A stretch of 53,627 bases of DNA from Oscillospiraceae bacterium (GTDB taxonomy: Bacteria; Bacillota; Clostridia; Oscillospirales; Oscillospiraceae), in contig CACXAQ010000013.1 in assembly GCA_902765595.1 (NCBI GenBank), positions 1 to 53,627 of the forward strand. Direction: 5' to 3'. A model generated the notes under the pieces. The model was not told where the DNA came from. It ran no database searches and saw only the letters and a list, made by a program, of their open reading frames with translations. This document shows, in pieces, positions 40,383 to 49,763 of the stretch (position 1 is its first letter; each line of letters starts with the position of its first letter). A program made the translations under genes and the position numbers.

Positions 40383-40414
40383 TTTTTCGTCGTATAAGAG
40401 TAATAGACGAAAAA
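40383..40414 (+). promoter_or_regulatory. Inverted repeat at the ribosome site of the dNTPase gene
   Basis: TTTTTCGTC (40383-40391) and GACGAAAAA (40406-40414) flank a 14-nt loop and end right at AAAGGAGGTGG. It could hide the ribosome site or serve as an operator; I see no clear promoter between 40306 and 40383. Confidence 0.4.
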
Positions 40415-40428
40415 AGGAGGTGGCGTCC

Positions 40429-41433
40429 ATGGCTCTGCCGCGCGTAGAGCGGGAACAGTTGGAGCATTTGCTGATCGGACCCTACGGGGTGCTGTCCGAG
40501 AATACCCGGGGCCGCCTGCATCCGGAGGCAGAGTGTGACATTCGCCCCTGCTTCCAGCGGGACATCGACCGGATCACCCATTCCAAGTCCTTCCGCCGCC
40601 TCAAGCACAAGACCCAGGTCTTCCTTCAGCCGGAGGGAGATCATTACCGCACCCGGCTGACCCACACCCTGGAGGTCACCCGCCTGGCGCGGACCGTGGC
40701 CCGTGCGCTGCGGCTCAACGAGGATCTGGCCGAGGCCATCGCCCTGGGACATGATCTGGGGCACACCCCCTTCGGCCACGCCGGGGAACGGGCCCTGAAC
40801 AAGATCTATGAGGGCGGCTTCAAGCATTATGAGCAGAGCCTGCGGGTGGTGGACCTGCTGGAGCGGGACGGCCGGGGGCTGAACCTGTGCTGGGAGACCC
40901 GCATGGGCATCCTCAACCACACCCACGGCGCCCCGGACGACACCCGGGAGGCCACCGCGGTCCGTCTCTGCGACCGGATCGCCTACATCAACCACGACCT
41001 GGACGACTCCATCCGGGCCGGTCTTCTGACCGCCGAGCAGGTGCCCGCCCGGATCCGGGAGGCCTGCGGCGACCGGAACAGCACCCGCATCAACACCTTC
41101 CTCACCGACCTCATTGCCAACAGCAGGGACGGGGAGCTGAAAATGTCCCCCCGGATGCAGGAGGTCTTTTCCTTCTTCCACAGCTTCATGTACTCGGATA
41201 TTTACACCAATCCCGTGGCGAAAAGCGAGGAAAGCAAGGTGGAGGGGATCCTGAGCCGCCTGTACGACTATTACACCGCCCACCCCGAGGCCCTGCCGGA
41301 GGATCTCCAGCCCATCGTGGAGCGGGAGGGACGGGGCCGGGCCGCCTGCGACTATATCTCCGGCATGACCGACGGCTATGCCATGGAAAAATACGGGGAG
41401 CTGTTCATCCCCTTCGCCTGGTCTGTGAAGTAG
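40429..41433 (+). CDS. dGTPase-like HD domain triphosphohydrolase
   Basis: A 334-residue HD-domain enzyme of the dGTPase-like family, which converts dNTPs to nucleosides plus triphosphate. H and HD motifs are visible in RRLKHKTQVF, THTLEVTRLARTVAR, ALGHDLGHTPFGHAGE and DRIAYINHDLDD. The length fits the shorter Gram-positive type rather than E. coli Dgt. It lies directly upstream of dnaG and rpoD, the arrangement found in many Clostridia, so it is part of a replication and transcription operon. ATG 40429 has AGGAGGTGG upstream. Confidence 0.92.
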   Translation: MALPRVEREQLEHLLIGPYGVLSENTRGRLHPEAECDIRPCFQRDIDRITHSKSFRRLKHKTQVFLQPEGDHYRTRLTHTLEVTRLARTVARALRLNEDLAEAIALGHDLGHTPFGHAGERALNKIYEGGFKHYEQSLRVVDLLERDGRGLNLCWETRMGILNHTHGAPDDTREATAVRLCDRIAYINHDLDDSIRAGLLTAEQVPARIREACGDRNSTRINTFLTDLIANSRDGELKMSPRMQEVFSFFHSFMYSDIYTNPVAKSEESKVEGILSRLYDYYTAHPEALPEDLQPIVEREGRGRAACDYISGMTDGYAMEKYGELFIPFAWSVK

Positions 41434-41550
41434 GGGCGGCTATCAGCCGCCCGCCGATAATCCGCTCCCGGAAACGGACGGCTGACAGCGCCGCGGCGTC
41501 AGCCCTTTCCATCCGTCCGGGCCATCCGATTTACAAGGAGGTGAACTCCC

Positions 41551-43294
41551 GTGGCCTTTTCCGAAAAATTTCTGGACGAGCTGGTGGACCGCAACGACAT
41601 TGTGGACGTGGTCTCCGGCTATGTGCGCCTGTCCAAGCGCAGCGGGGCAAACCAATTCGGTCTCTGCCCCTTCCACAGCGAAAAAACGCCTTCCTTCTCC
41701 GTGAACGCCGAAAAGCAGATCTACCACTGTTTCGGCTGCGGCAAGGGCGGGGGCGTCATCAACTTCATCATGGATATCGAGAACCTGGGCTACCGGGACG
41801 CGGTGGCCTTCCTGGCCCGGCGGGCCGGGATGACCATGCCGGAGGAGCAGAGCGACGGGGAGAGCAAAAAGCGCGCCCGGATGCTCTCGCTGAACAAGGA
41901 CGCCGCCCGTTTCTTTTACGAGCAGCTCTCCACCTCTGAGGGCAGGCGGGCCGGGGAGTATATGGCAAAGCGCCGCATCTCCCCCGCCACCGCCAAGAAC
42001 TTCGGCCTGGGCTACGCCCCGGACACCTGGGACAGTCTGGAGAAGGCCATGCGGGCCAAGGGCTACTCGGATTTTGAGCTGCTGGACGCGGGGCTGGTCC
42101 GCCGGGGGAAAAGCGGCGGCTTCTACGATACCTTCCGCAACCGGCTCATGTTCCCGGTGATCGACGTGCGGGGGAACGTCATCGGCTTCTCCGGCCGCAT
42201 TCTGGGAGACGGGGAGCCTAAGTACATGAACAGCCCGGAAACTCTGGTGTTTAACAAAAGCCGGAACCTTTTCGCGCTGAATCTGGCAAAAAAATCAAAA
42301 AGCGGATATATCATCCTCTCTGAGGGCAATATAGACGTGGTATCCCTCCATCAGGCGGGTTTCGACTCGGCGGTGGCCTCTCTGGGCACCTCCCTGACCC
42401 CGGAGCAGGCCCGGCTCCTCTCCCGCTACACCAATCAGGTCATCATCGCCTACGACAACGACGGGGCGGGGCTGAAGGCCTCCCAGCGGGCCATCGGGAT
42501 TCTGGAGAAGCTGGACGTAAAAGTCAAGGTCCTGCGCATGACTGGGGCCAAGGACCCGGACGAGTTCATCAAGGCCAAGGGCCCGGACGCCTTCCGCATG
42601 CTGCTGGAGGGCTCCGAGGACCAGGTGGACTACAGGCTTCGCACCGTGACGGAGAAGTACGACCTCTCCATCGATGAACAGAAGGTGGAATTCCTCAAGG
42701 AGGCCACGGAGTTGGTGGCTCATCTTCCCGGCGCGGTGGAGCGGCAGGTCTATGCCATGCGGGTGGCGGCCCTGGCCGGCCTGGGCGCTGACGTGGTGAC
42801 CCAGGAGGTGGAGCGCCGGCACAAGCGCCTGGTGCGCCGCGCCTACCGGGAGGAAGAGCGGCAGCAGTCCCGGCCAGAGCGGCAGGCACAGCCGGTAGAA
42901 AAGGAGCTGCGCTACGACGACCCGGTCTCCGCCACGGCGGAGGAGGGCGTGATCCGGCTGCTGTACCTGGACCCGGAGCTGGCCCGGCGCTGCTCCCTGC
43001 CGGCGGCGGAGGATTTCACCGCGCCTGCGCTGCAGCACATCTATTCCGCCCTGCGGGGCAGGCTGGACCGGGGAGAGGCCGTCAGCACCGCAGGCCTGGG
43101 CGAGGCGCTGAGCGGTCCGGAGATGTCCCTTCTGGTCGGCATCCTGCAAAAGCCGGAGCAGCTTTCCCGGAGTGAGGGGACGCTGCAGGACTACATAAAG
43201 ATCATACAGGAACAAAAAGAACTGCGCGAGCAGAAAAACGCGCCGCCTGATTTTCAGGCGATCATCAAGCTGCAAAGAGAAAAAGGAAAGAGGT

Positions 43295-43311
<17 letters not shown>
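41551..43311 (+). CDS. dnaG: DNA primase
   Basis: DnaG makes RNA primers at the replication fork. The 586-residue protein has the N-terminal CHC2 zinc finger ([21 protein letters not shown]), the TOPRIM catalytic core ([45 protein letters not shown]) and a C-terminal helicase-interaction region (about 440-586). The GTG start is set by AAGGAGGTGA. A small hairpin (41434-41452) lies in the gap to the upstream gene. Its stop overlaps the rpoD start by 17 bp. Confidence 0.97.
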
Positions 43312-44575
<1,264 letters not shown>

Positions 44576-44586
44576 ATCGAAGGCAT

Positions 44587-44619
44587 CAAGCCCCGTGTTC
44601 TATGTGACCGCGGGGCTTG
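44587..44619 (+). terminator. Weak hairpin after rpoD
   Basis: CAAGCCCCG (44587-44595) pairs with CGGGGCTTG (44611-44619) across a 15-nt loop; no T-tract, so termination may be partial. Confidence 0.45.
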
Positions 44620-44653
44620 TCCTGCGCAATCATGAGAAAGGAGGCATTTGAAG

Positions 44654-45463
44654 ATGCCATCGACCGGCAAATGTGCCTATTGCGGGTCCACTCTCCGCTC
44701 GGACCAGCAGATCTGCCCCAATTGCGGCGCCGCCAACGAAAACTATGTTGCGGAGACGCCAAAGACGGTGTTCCTGCCCAAGACCATTGAAGAACTCAAG
44801 GAATACTGCGCCGAGCGGGGCATGCCCCTGCTGCGCATGCGCTTTTTCATCGGGGAGGACTACCGGGAGCCCCGGGCCTTCGGCATCTACCGGGACGGCG
44901 AGAACGTGGTGGTCTACAAAAACAAGTCCGACGGCAGCCGGGCCATCCGTTACCGGGGCCGGGACGAGGCCCACGCGGTGAACGAGCTTTTCCAGAAGCT
45001 GCTGGAGGAGTGCCACAACCGGGGGATCTACCCCGACGGGGAACCCACCACCCGTTCCGGCAGCGGCTCCGGGCGCAAGGCCCGCAGGAGCAACAGCAAG
45101 AGCATCCTGCTCTTCGTCCTGATCTGGGCCCTGATCCTGGGCATTTCTACCGCGGTTCAGAGCTGTGTCCACCGCCATGACGGCTACTTCAGCACCGGCA
45201 ACGGCACCGTCTATTACCACTACGGCGACGACTGGTACTATACTTACGATGACAACTATTCCGGCTACTGGTATGAGGCCAGTGACTTCCCCGAGAGCAA
45301 TTACCAGGATTACAGTCTGGGCGACACCTGGGACTCCGACTGGGGCGTCAGCGATTTCAAGGGCTCCAGCACCTGGGACAGCATTCAGGAAAGCCATTCC
45401 TCCAGCTCCTCGGACTACGATTCCTGGGACAGCAGCGACACCGACTGGGATTCCGACTGGTAA
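44654..45463 (+). CDS. Zinc-ribbon membrane protein with aromatic-acidic tail
   Basis: A 269-residue protein of unknown function. An N-terminal zinc ribbon (CAYCG, CPNCG; residues 7-24) leads to a cytoplasmic alpha/beta domain (about 40-125, including EYCAERGMPLLRMRFFIGED), a basic linker, one membrane helix (about 148-168, SILLFVLIWALILGISTAV) and an extracytoplasmic tail of about 100 residues made almost only of Asp, Ser, Tyr, Trp and Gly (DDWYYTYDDNYSGYWYEA, DSWDSSDTDWDSDW). The start at 44654 has AAAGGAGG 9 nt upstream. The tail looks disordered and might bind carbohydrate or calcium; this is a guess. Confidence 0.8.
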   Translation: MPSTGKCAYCGSTLRSDQQICPNCGAANENYVAETPKTVFLPKTIEELKEYCAERGMPLLRMRFFIGEDYREPRAFGIYRDGENVVVYKNKSDGSRAIRYRGRDEAHAVNELFQKLLEECHNRGIYPDGEPTTRSGSGSGRKARRSNSKSILLFVLIWALILGISTAVQSCVHRHDGYFSTGNGTVYYHYGDDWYYTYDDNYSGYWYEASDFPESNYQDYSLGDTWDSDWGVSDFKGSSTWDSIQESHSSSSSDYDSWDSSDTDWDSDW

Positions 45464-45467
45464 AGGA

Positions 45468-45617
45468 TTCCATGCGAAACTCTGTTTCGCATGGAAAGTA
45501 CTCGCGCTTATCGCACGCGGCTTGCGTAGAACGCCGCGTTTGGTCGGCGCGAGGGCTCGCACAGCTCGCCTTAAGGTGTTTTTGCCGTGGCAGAGCTACG
45601 TCAAAAACGACAGAAAT
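45468..45617. repeat. Multi-hairpin dispersed repeat, copy E
   Basis: Begins 5 nt after the preceding stop with a 13-bp hairpin (45468-45480 with 45484-45496), then CTCGCGC...GCGCGAG around ACGCGGC/GCCGCGT, and GTTTTTGCCGTGGC-AGA-GCTACGTCAAAAAC. Same order as 28287-28437. Confidence 0.8.
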
Positions 45618-45696
45618 CCTTTGGAAGGCTATCTTGTTTTCTCTTCGCTGTTGTTCGGCTTGTGCATTTGACATCAAGTAACGAGGTACATACACC

Positions 45697-46890
45697 ATGA
45701 CATACGATTTTACCACCGTGCTGGACCGGCAGGGCCATGACATCATCGCCACCGATGTGATCCCCTTCCCGGACGTCACCGTGGACGAGGGTTTTTCCGC
45801 CATCCCCATGTGGATCGCCGACATGAGCTTCCCCACCGCCCCCTGTATCCTGGATGCTCTGGAGGAGCGGCTGCGCTTCCCCAACTTCGGCTACTTTCTC
45901 ACGCCCGACGCCTATTATGACGCCATCATCCGCTGGCACCGGGAGCGCAAGGGCGTGACCGACCTGGAAAAGGAGGACATCCGCTATGAAAACGGCGTCC
46001 TGGGCGGCGTCAGCAGCGCCATTCGGATGCTGACGGCTCCCGGAGACAAGATCCTGCTCCACGCCCCCACCTATGTGGGCTTCACCCACGTGCTGGAGAA
46101 TACCGGCCGCAGCGCCGTCCACAGCGATCTCAAGCGGGACGGGCAGGGGGTCTGGCGCATGGATTACGAGGACATGGACCGGAAGCTGAAGGAGGACCAG
46201 ATCCATCTGGCCATCTTCTGCTCTCCCCACAATCCCACCGGCCGGGTCTGGGAGCGCTGGGAGATCGAAAAGGCCATGGAGGTCTATGCCGCCAACGACT
46301 GTCTGGTGATCTCCGACGAGATCTGGTCAGATATCCTGATGCCCGGCGTCCGGCACATTCCCACCCAGTCCGTCTCCGCCGACGCCAAAGCCCGCACCAT
46401 CGCCTTCTATGCTCCCAGCAAGACCTTCTCTCTGGCAGGGCTCATCGGCTCCTACCATGTGGTCTATGACCGGCGGCTGCGGGACCGGCTCCGGCGGGAG
46501 AGCGAGCTGACCCACTACAACAGTCAGAACGTGCTGTCCATGGCGGCTCTGATCGGCGCATACACCAAAGGCGGGGCCTGGGTGGATGAGATGTGCTCTG
46601 TCATCGACGGGAACCTGCGCTACGCCTGCGACTATATCGAGGAGCACTTCCCCGGCGTCCGGGTGATGCGGCCCCAGGGGACCTACATGCTGTTTCTGGA
46701 CTGCGGCGACTGGTGCAGGGCTCACGGCGTCTCCATTCAGGAGCTGCTGGCCCGGGGCATCCGCGCGGGGGTGATCTGGCAGAACGGGGAGTCCTTCTTC
46801 TGGCCGGACTCCATCCGCATGAATCTGGCCCTGCCCCGCTCGCTGCTGGAAGAGGCTATGGACCGGCTGCGGGAACACGCCTTTCTCTGA
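45697..46890 (+). CDS. MalY/PatB-type aminotransferase (C-S lyase)
   Basis: A 397-residue PLP enzyme of fold type I. MalY/PatB members act as cystathionine beta-lyases, releasing pyruvate, ammonia and a thiol from cystathionine or cysteine. Visible: the opening MWIADMSFPTAP, GVLGGVSSAIRML, CSPHNPTGRVW, ISDEIWSDILMPG (PLP aspartate) and YAPSKTFSLAGL with the Schiff-base lysine, then the C-terminal RMNLALPRSLLEEAMDRL. GAGGT precedes the ATG. It stands alone, between a repeat and an interrupted terminator. A role in methionine synthesis is likely but not proven. Confidence 0.93.
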   Translation: MTYDFTTVLDRQGHDIIATDVIPFPDVTVDEGFSAIPMWIADMSFPTAPCILDALEERLRFPNFGYFLTPDAYYDAIIRWHRERKGVTDLEKEDIRYENGVLGGVSSAIRMLTAPGDKILLHAPTYVGFTHVLENTGRSAVHSDLKRDGQGVWRMDYEDMDRKLKEDQIHLAIFCSPHNPTGRVWERWEIEKAMEVYAANDCLVISDEIWSDILMPGVRHIPTQSVSADAKARTIAFYAPSKTFSLAGLIGSYHVVYDRRLRDRLRRESELTHYNSQNVLSMAALIGAYTKGGAWVDEMCSVIDGNLRYACDYIEEHFPGVRVMRPQGTYMLFLDCGDWCRAHGVSIQELLARGIRAGVIWQNGESFFWPDSIRMNLALPRSLLEEAMDRLREHAFL

Positions 46891-46895
46891 ACAGG

Positions 46896-47057
46896 AAAAC
46901 AGACGCGCTGCAAAATGCGAAGCCCCGTCATTCCGAACCAGTGACCGACGTCACTGGTGTGGGAATCCGTACTATTCTTGTATCGAATACGGATTGCCAC
47001 GACCAGTTTACGAACTGGTCTCGCAATGACAGACGCATTTTGCAGCGCGTCTGTTTT
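46896..47057. terminator. Terminator stem split by a REP element
   Basis: A perfect 24-bp inverted repeat, 46896-46919 with 47034-47057, ends in T6 on the plus strand as an intrinsic terminator should, but its loop is 114 nt long and holds the paired REP element at 46927-47030. Confidence 0.75.
46927..47030. repeat. Cloverleaf-like paired REP element, copy C
   Basis: Outer GTCATTCCGA/TCGCAATGAC, hairpins ACCAGTGAC/GTCACTGGT and GACCAGTT/AACTGGTC, and inner TGTGGGAATCCGTA/TACGGATTGCCACG. Here the left half is of the C type and the right half of the G type. Confidence 0.85.
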
Positions 47058-47062
47058 TTGGA

Positions 47063-47761
47063 TCATTGGAAGATGATCTCCGCCTCCTGGGTGAAGAACA
47101 TGCCGGTGTATTCCTCGAAGGTGATCTCCAGGGTGTAGATCTGCTCGGCGGCGCTCAGCCCCACATAGCGGTAGTGGGCCGCGTCCGCGCTCCGGCCGGT
47201 GATCGCCTCGGCGCCCTGGGGATAGCGAAGGATAAAGCCGTAGCGCCAGCCGTTTTCCTTCATCCAAGTCTGGGCAGCGGCGCCCTGGACATCTATCGCC
47301 AGGCCCAGCTCATGCTCGCTGGTCCCCGGGGTGCCCACCCGCTGCTCAGCAATGGTATAGGCGGTGTCCGCGCTGCGTCCGGCCAGCATTTGCCGGTTCA
47401 CCTCGTTGTTGAAGAGCATCAGCTGCTCCTCCCGGCCGCGGTAGGCCGCCGTGATCGTGATGGAGCAGCCGCTCTCCCGGCAGTCCGCCAGCAGTCGGCT
47501 CAGCTCTCCGGCGCAGCTTTGATCCACCTGCACCCCGTCCACCGTTTTGAGCTTGGGGACGAAGCCGCTTTTATCCACGTCGTTCCAGGGGTTAACCAGC
47601 ACCATCACCCGGGCCTCGTCCCGCTGCTCCATCCAGGCGTGGAGACGGAAGCCCGCCGCCGTCAGCAGCAGGAGCACAAGCACCGCCGCGATGATTTTGA
47701 CGGAGGGCCTCAGCTGCCGTTTTTGCGTGGCCCGCTCCCCCTCTGATTCTTTAAAATGCAT
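47063..47761 (-). CDS. VanY-type M15 family peptidase, altered active site
   Basis: A 232-residue membrane-anchored protein of the D,D-carboxypeptidase VanY family. An N-terminal helix (about 21-40) is followed by the M15B domain. Zinc ligands His150 and Asp157 (SEHELGLAID) and His196 (HYRYVG) are present. The catalytic glutamate of the ExxH motif (EPWH in the neighbour) is Asp193 here (DAAH), so activity may be reduced or changed. Start at 47761 is supported by GAGGCGAT. It is a diverged paralogue of the gene at 48265, separated by a repeat array. Confidence 0.87.
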   Translation of the reverse strand: MHFKESEGERATQKRQLRPSVKIIAAVLVLLLLTAAGFRLHAWMEQRDEARVMVLVNPWNDVDKSGFVPKLKTVDGVQVDQSCAGELSRLLADCRESGCSITITAAYRGREEQLMLFNNEVNRQMLAGRSADTAYTIAEQRVGTPGTSEHELGLAIDVQGAAAQTWMKENGWRYGFILRYPQGAEAITGRSADAAHYRYVGLSAAEQIYTLEITFEEYTGMFFTQEAEIIFQ

Positions 47762-47858
47762 CTGATCGCCTCTTTTCCTGGCTCTCTCAACAGGGCCATG
47801 ATACCATATCAAGGCCCCAAAATACAGTCATTCCCAGCCGAATTCAGAATATTTAAGA

Positions 47859-48201
47859 ATTGCGGGCCGCCGCTGCCTGTGGCAGATAAAGGCGGCCCGC
47901 AATTTCCGCAGCGGTCGAAAAACCGGAGGGAAAGCGTAAGCCCGAACGGTTTTTCGGGTACCGCAAGGCGTTTGAAGGCTTGCGCCGCCAGTGGTGGATG
48001 AAGCGAGCCTTCAATTTCCGCAGCGGTCGAAAAATGCGAGGAATTGCGGCCTTGCGCTGCCGGTGGCAGAAAAAGCAAGGGCGCAATTTCCGCAGCCGCG
48101 CCGTTGGCGGGCCGTTGCGAAGCAGGCCCGGGAACGGCAACTGCGGCAAGGCGGCTCGGCGTAAGCCCGAACGGTTTTTCGGGCACCGCAAGGCGTTTGA
48201 A
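47859..48201. repeat. Array of covarying hairpin units and 43-bp direct repeats
   Basis: Three units share a core GCYGCCnGTGGYRGAnrAA, itself a hairpin, held in a variable outer stem: 47859-47903, 47972-48014 and 48043-48087. Units 1 and 2 are followed by an identical 22-mer starting AATTTCCGCAGCGG (47901-47922, 48013-48034); unit 3 keeps its first 12 bases. A 43-bp segment (47934-47976 and 48159-48201) differs at one base. No credible gene lies in 47762-48264. Confidence 0.85.
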
Positions 48202-48239
48202 AAGGATCCGTCTTCTATAGAAGACGGATCCTTTTCAAA
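48196..48239. repeat. Perfect 44-bp palindrome
   Basis: TTTGAAAAGGATCCGTCTTC, TATA and the exact complement, without any unpaired base. It ends the repeat array and lies 25 nt after the stop of the second VanY-type gene, where it could stop its transcript. Confidence 0.8.
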
Positions 48240-48264
48240 TATGTTCCCGGAAAATCCTTCTTTT

Positions 48265-49113
48265 TCAGCGGCCCTGGCGCAGGGTCAGATACTCCTCCAG
48301 CGTCAGCCCCATGCGGTGGATCTCCTGGGCGTAGGGCTGGCCCACATAGCGGTAATGCCAGGGCTCGTAGATGATGCCCGTGAACTCTGTGGTGCCGTTG
48401 GGGTAACGGAGGATAAAGCCATAGTCCCAGCAGTGCTCCATCAGCCAGATCTGGGAGCGGGTGTTCTCCTGCTCCTCGTCCAGATAGGGGTGCTCCCAAT
48501 CGATGATGTCCACCGCCAGGCCCAGCTGATGCTCGCTGGTGCCGGGCACGGCCACCGTCTGGGCGGCCACCGCGGGCGCGTTCTCCCAGTCGTAATGCTC
48601 CTCCCAGACCAGCTTGCGGATCTTCTCGTTGAAGAGCTGCTCCTGCTTTTCCCAGGTCCGGTGGGCCGAGCATAAATAGGGCTGGGCGCCGGAAGCCCGG
48701 CAGTCGTTCATCATCAGCTTGAAGTCCGCCACGCAGCGGGTATCCAGCCAATAATCCCGGCCCTGCAGACGGTACACGAACTCGATCTCCGGCTCATAGC
48801 CCTCCGGCAGCGGGTTCCAGGGGTTGACCAGCATCAGCAGCTCGGGATTCCCTTCCTGGGGCGCATTCCGCCGCTCCGCCGGCAGCGCTGCCAGCCGCGG
48901 CTCCGCCTCTGCCCACTGGGCCGCGCGGAGGGAAAGCTCGCTCTCCGCCGCCGTGCGGGCCTGCCCGCCCAGCTCCTCCAGCAGGAGCATGGCGTCCTGG
49001 GTCTCCTGCCGGTAGCGGAAGTAGCCCAGCGCGCCCTGGATCAGCAGACCCAGCAGCACGGCCGCCAGCACCAGCAGGATATATCCGGTTTTCCGTTTCT
49101 TTTTAACCTTCAT
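48265..49113 (-). CDS. VanY-type D-alanyl-D-alanine carboxypeptidase
   Basis: A 282-residue protein with an N-terminal membrane helix (about 10-30), a helical linker (about 35-80) and an M15B domain with an intact active site: SEHQLGLAVD (His195, Asp202), YEPWHYRYVG (Glu250, His253). Such enzymes remove the last D-Ala of peptidoglycan stems and are widespread in Clostridia without any link to vancomycin resistance; no vanHAX genes are in the window. It begins 4 nt after mntP and is probably co-transcribed with it. Confidence 0.9.
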   Translation of the reverse strand: MKVKKKRKTGYILLVLAAVLLGLLIQGALGYFRYRQETQDAMLLLEELGGQARTAAESELSLRAAQWAEAEPRLAALPAERRNAPQEGNPELLMLVNPWNPLPEGYEPEIEFVYRLQGRDYWLDTRCVADFKLMMNDCRASGAQPYLCSAHRTWEKQEQLFNEKIRKLVWEEHYDWENAPAVAAQTVAVPGTSEHQLGLAVDIIDWEHPYLDEEQENTRSQIWLMEHCWDYGFILRYPNGTTEFTGIIYEPWHYRYVGQPYAQEIHRMGLTLEEYLTLRQGR

Positions 49114-49117
49114 CTCA

Positions 49118-49678
49118 TCATCCCAATATTCCCAGGTGTTCCAGCAAAATCTTCACGCCGATCAGGATCAGGATCACGCCGCCCAGCCGTTCCGCCCCGG
49201 CCTTGAAGCGGGCGCCGAAGACCTGGCCGATCCAGACGCCTGCCATAGAGAGCAGGAAGGTGGTCACGCCGATGAGCCCCGCCGCCGGCAGGATCCTCAC
49301 CGACAGGAACGCGAAGGTGATGCCCACCGCCAGGGCGTCGATGCTGGTGGCCACAGCCAGCAGCAGCATGGTCTTCACGCCGAAGTCGTCGTTCATTTCC
49401 TCCTCCGGGGAGAAGGATTCCTTGATCATGTTGCCGCCGATGAGACTCAGCAGCCCGAAGGCGACCCAGTGATCCACGCTGACGATCAGCGTCTCAAAGC
49501 GGCTGCCCAGCAGCCAGCCGATCACCGGCATGAGGGCCTGAAAGCCGCCGAAATACAGCCCCGCCAGCAGCAGGTGCCGCGGGCGCAGCTTCCGCACACT
49601 CAGACCCTTGCACACGGACACCGCAAAGGCGTCCATGCTCAGGCCCACGGCAATGAAAAACAGTTCCCCAACGTGCAT
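49118..49678 (-). CDS. mntP: Manganese efflux pump MntP
   Basis: MntP exports excess Mn2+. The 186-residue protein has six membrane helices with the paired conserved acidic motifs, GLSMDAFAVSVCKG (helix 1) and TSIDALAVGITFAF (helix 4). The start at 49678 has GAGGTG upstream; a longer reading would overlap the promoter. The leader is only about 20 nt, so the yybP-ykoY manganese riboswitch that often controls mntP is absent. Confidence 0.94.
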   Translation of the reverse strand: MHVGELFFIAVGLSMDAFAVSVCKGLSVRKLRPRHLLLAGLYFGGFQALMPVIGWLLGSRFETLIVSVDHWVAFGLLSLIGGNMIKESFSPEEEMNDDFGVKTMLLLAVATSIDALAVGITFAFLSVRILPAAGLIGVTTFLLSMAGVWIGQVFGARFKAGAERLGGVILILIGVKILLEHLGILG

Positions 49679-49700
49679 GGGTTTTTCACCTCGAGAGTCT

Positions 49701-49729
49701 ACTGTACAGGAACAGCGGTCAAAAGTCAA
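49701..49729 (-). promoter_or_regulatory. SigA promoter of mntP
   Basis: On the minus strand TTGACT (49729-49724), 17 nt, TACAGT (49706-49701). Confidence 0.75.
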
Positions 49730-49733
49730 GAAA

Positions 49734-49763
49734 AGAGGACGCGAGGGATGTCCCGCGTCCTCT
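49734..49763 (-). terminator. Terminator of the DUF512-NUDIX-der-plsY operon
   Basis: AGAGGACGC and GGGA arms pair with TCCC and GCGTCCTCT; the stem overlaps the plsY stop codon and is followed by TTTTCTTGACTTTT on the minus strand. Confidence 0.7.

Noticed and set aside
47809-48186. Open frame of about 125 codons through the repeat array
   Set aside because: It has internal repeats mirroring the DNA repeats, no ribosome site and no family resemblance.
47859-48201. CRISPR array
   Set aside because: Repeats are palindromic units of unequal spacing with paired variable arms; there are no regular spacers and no cas genes.
48265-49113. Vancomycin resistance gene
   Set aside because: VanY-type peptidases are common wall enzymes in Clostridia; no vanH, vanA/B or vanX is nearby.
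49679-49700. yybP-ykoY manganese riboswitch before mntP
   Set aside because: The promoter leaves a leader of only about 20 nt.
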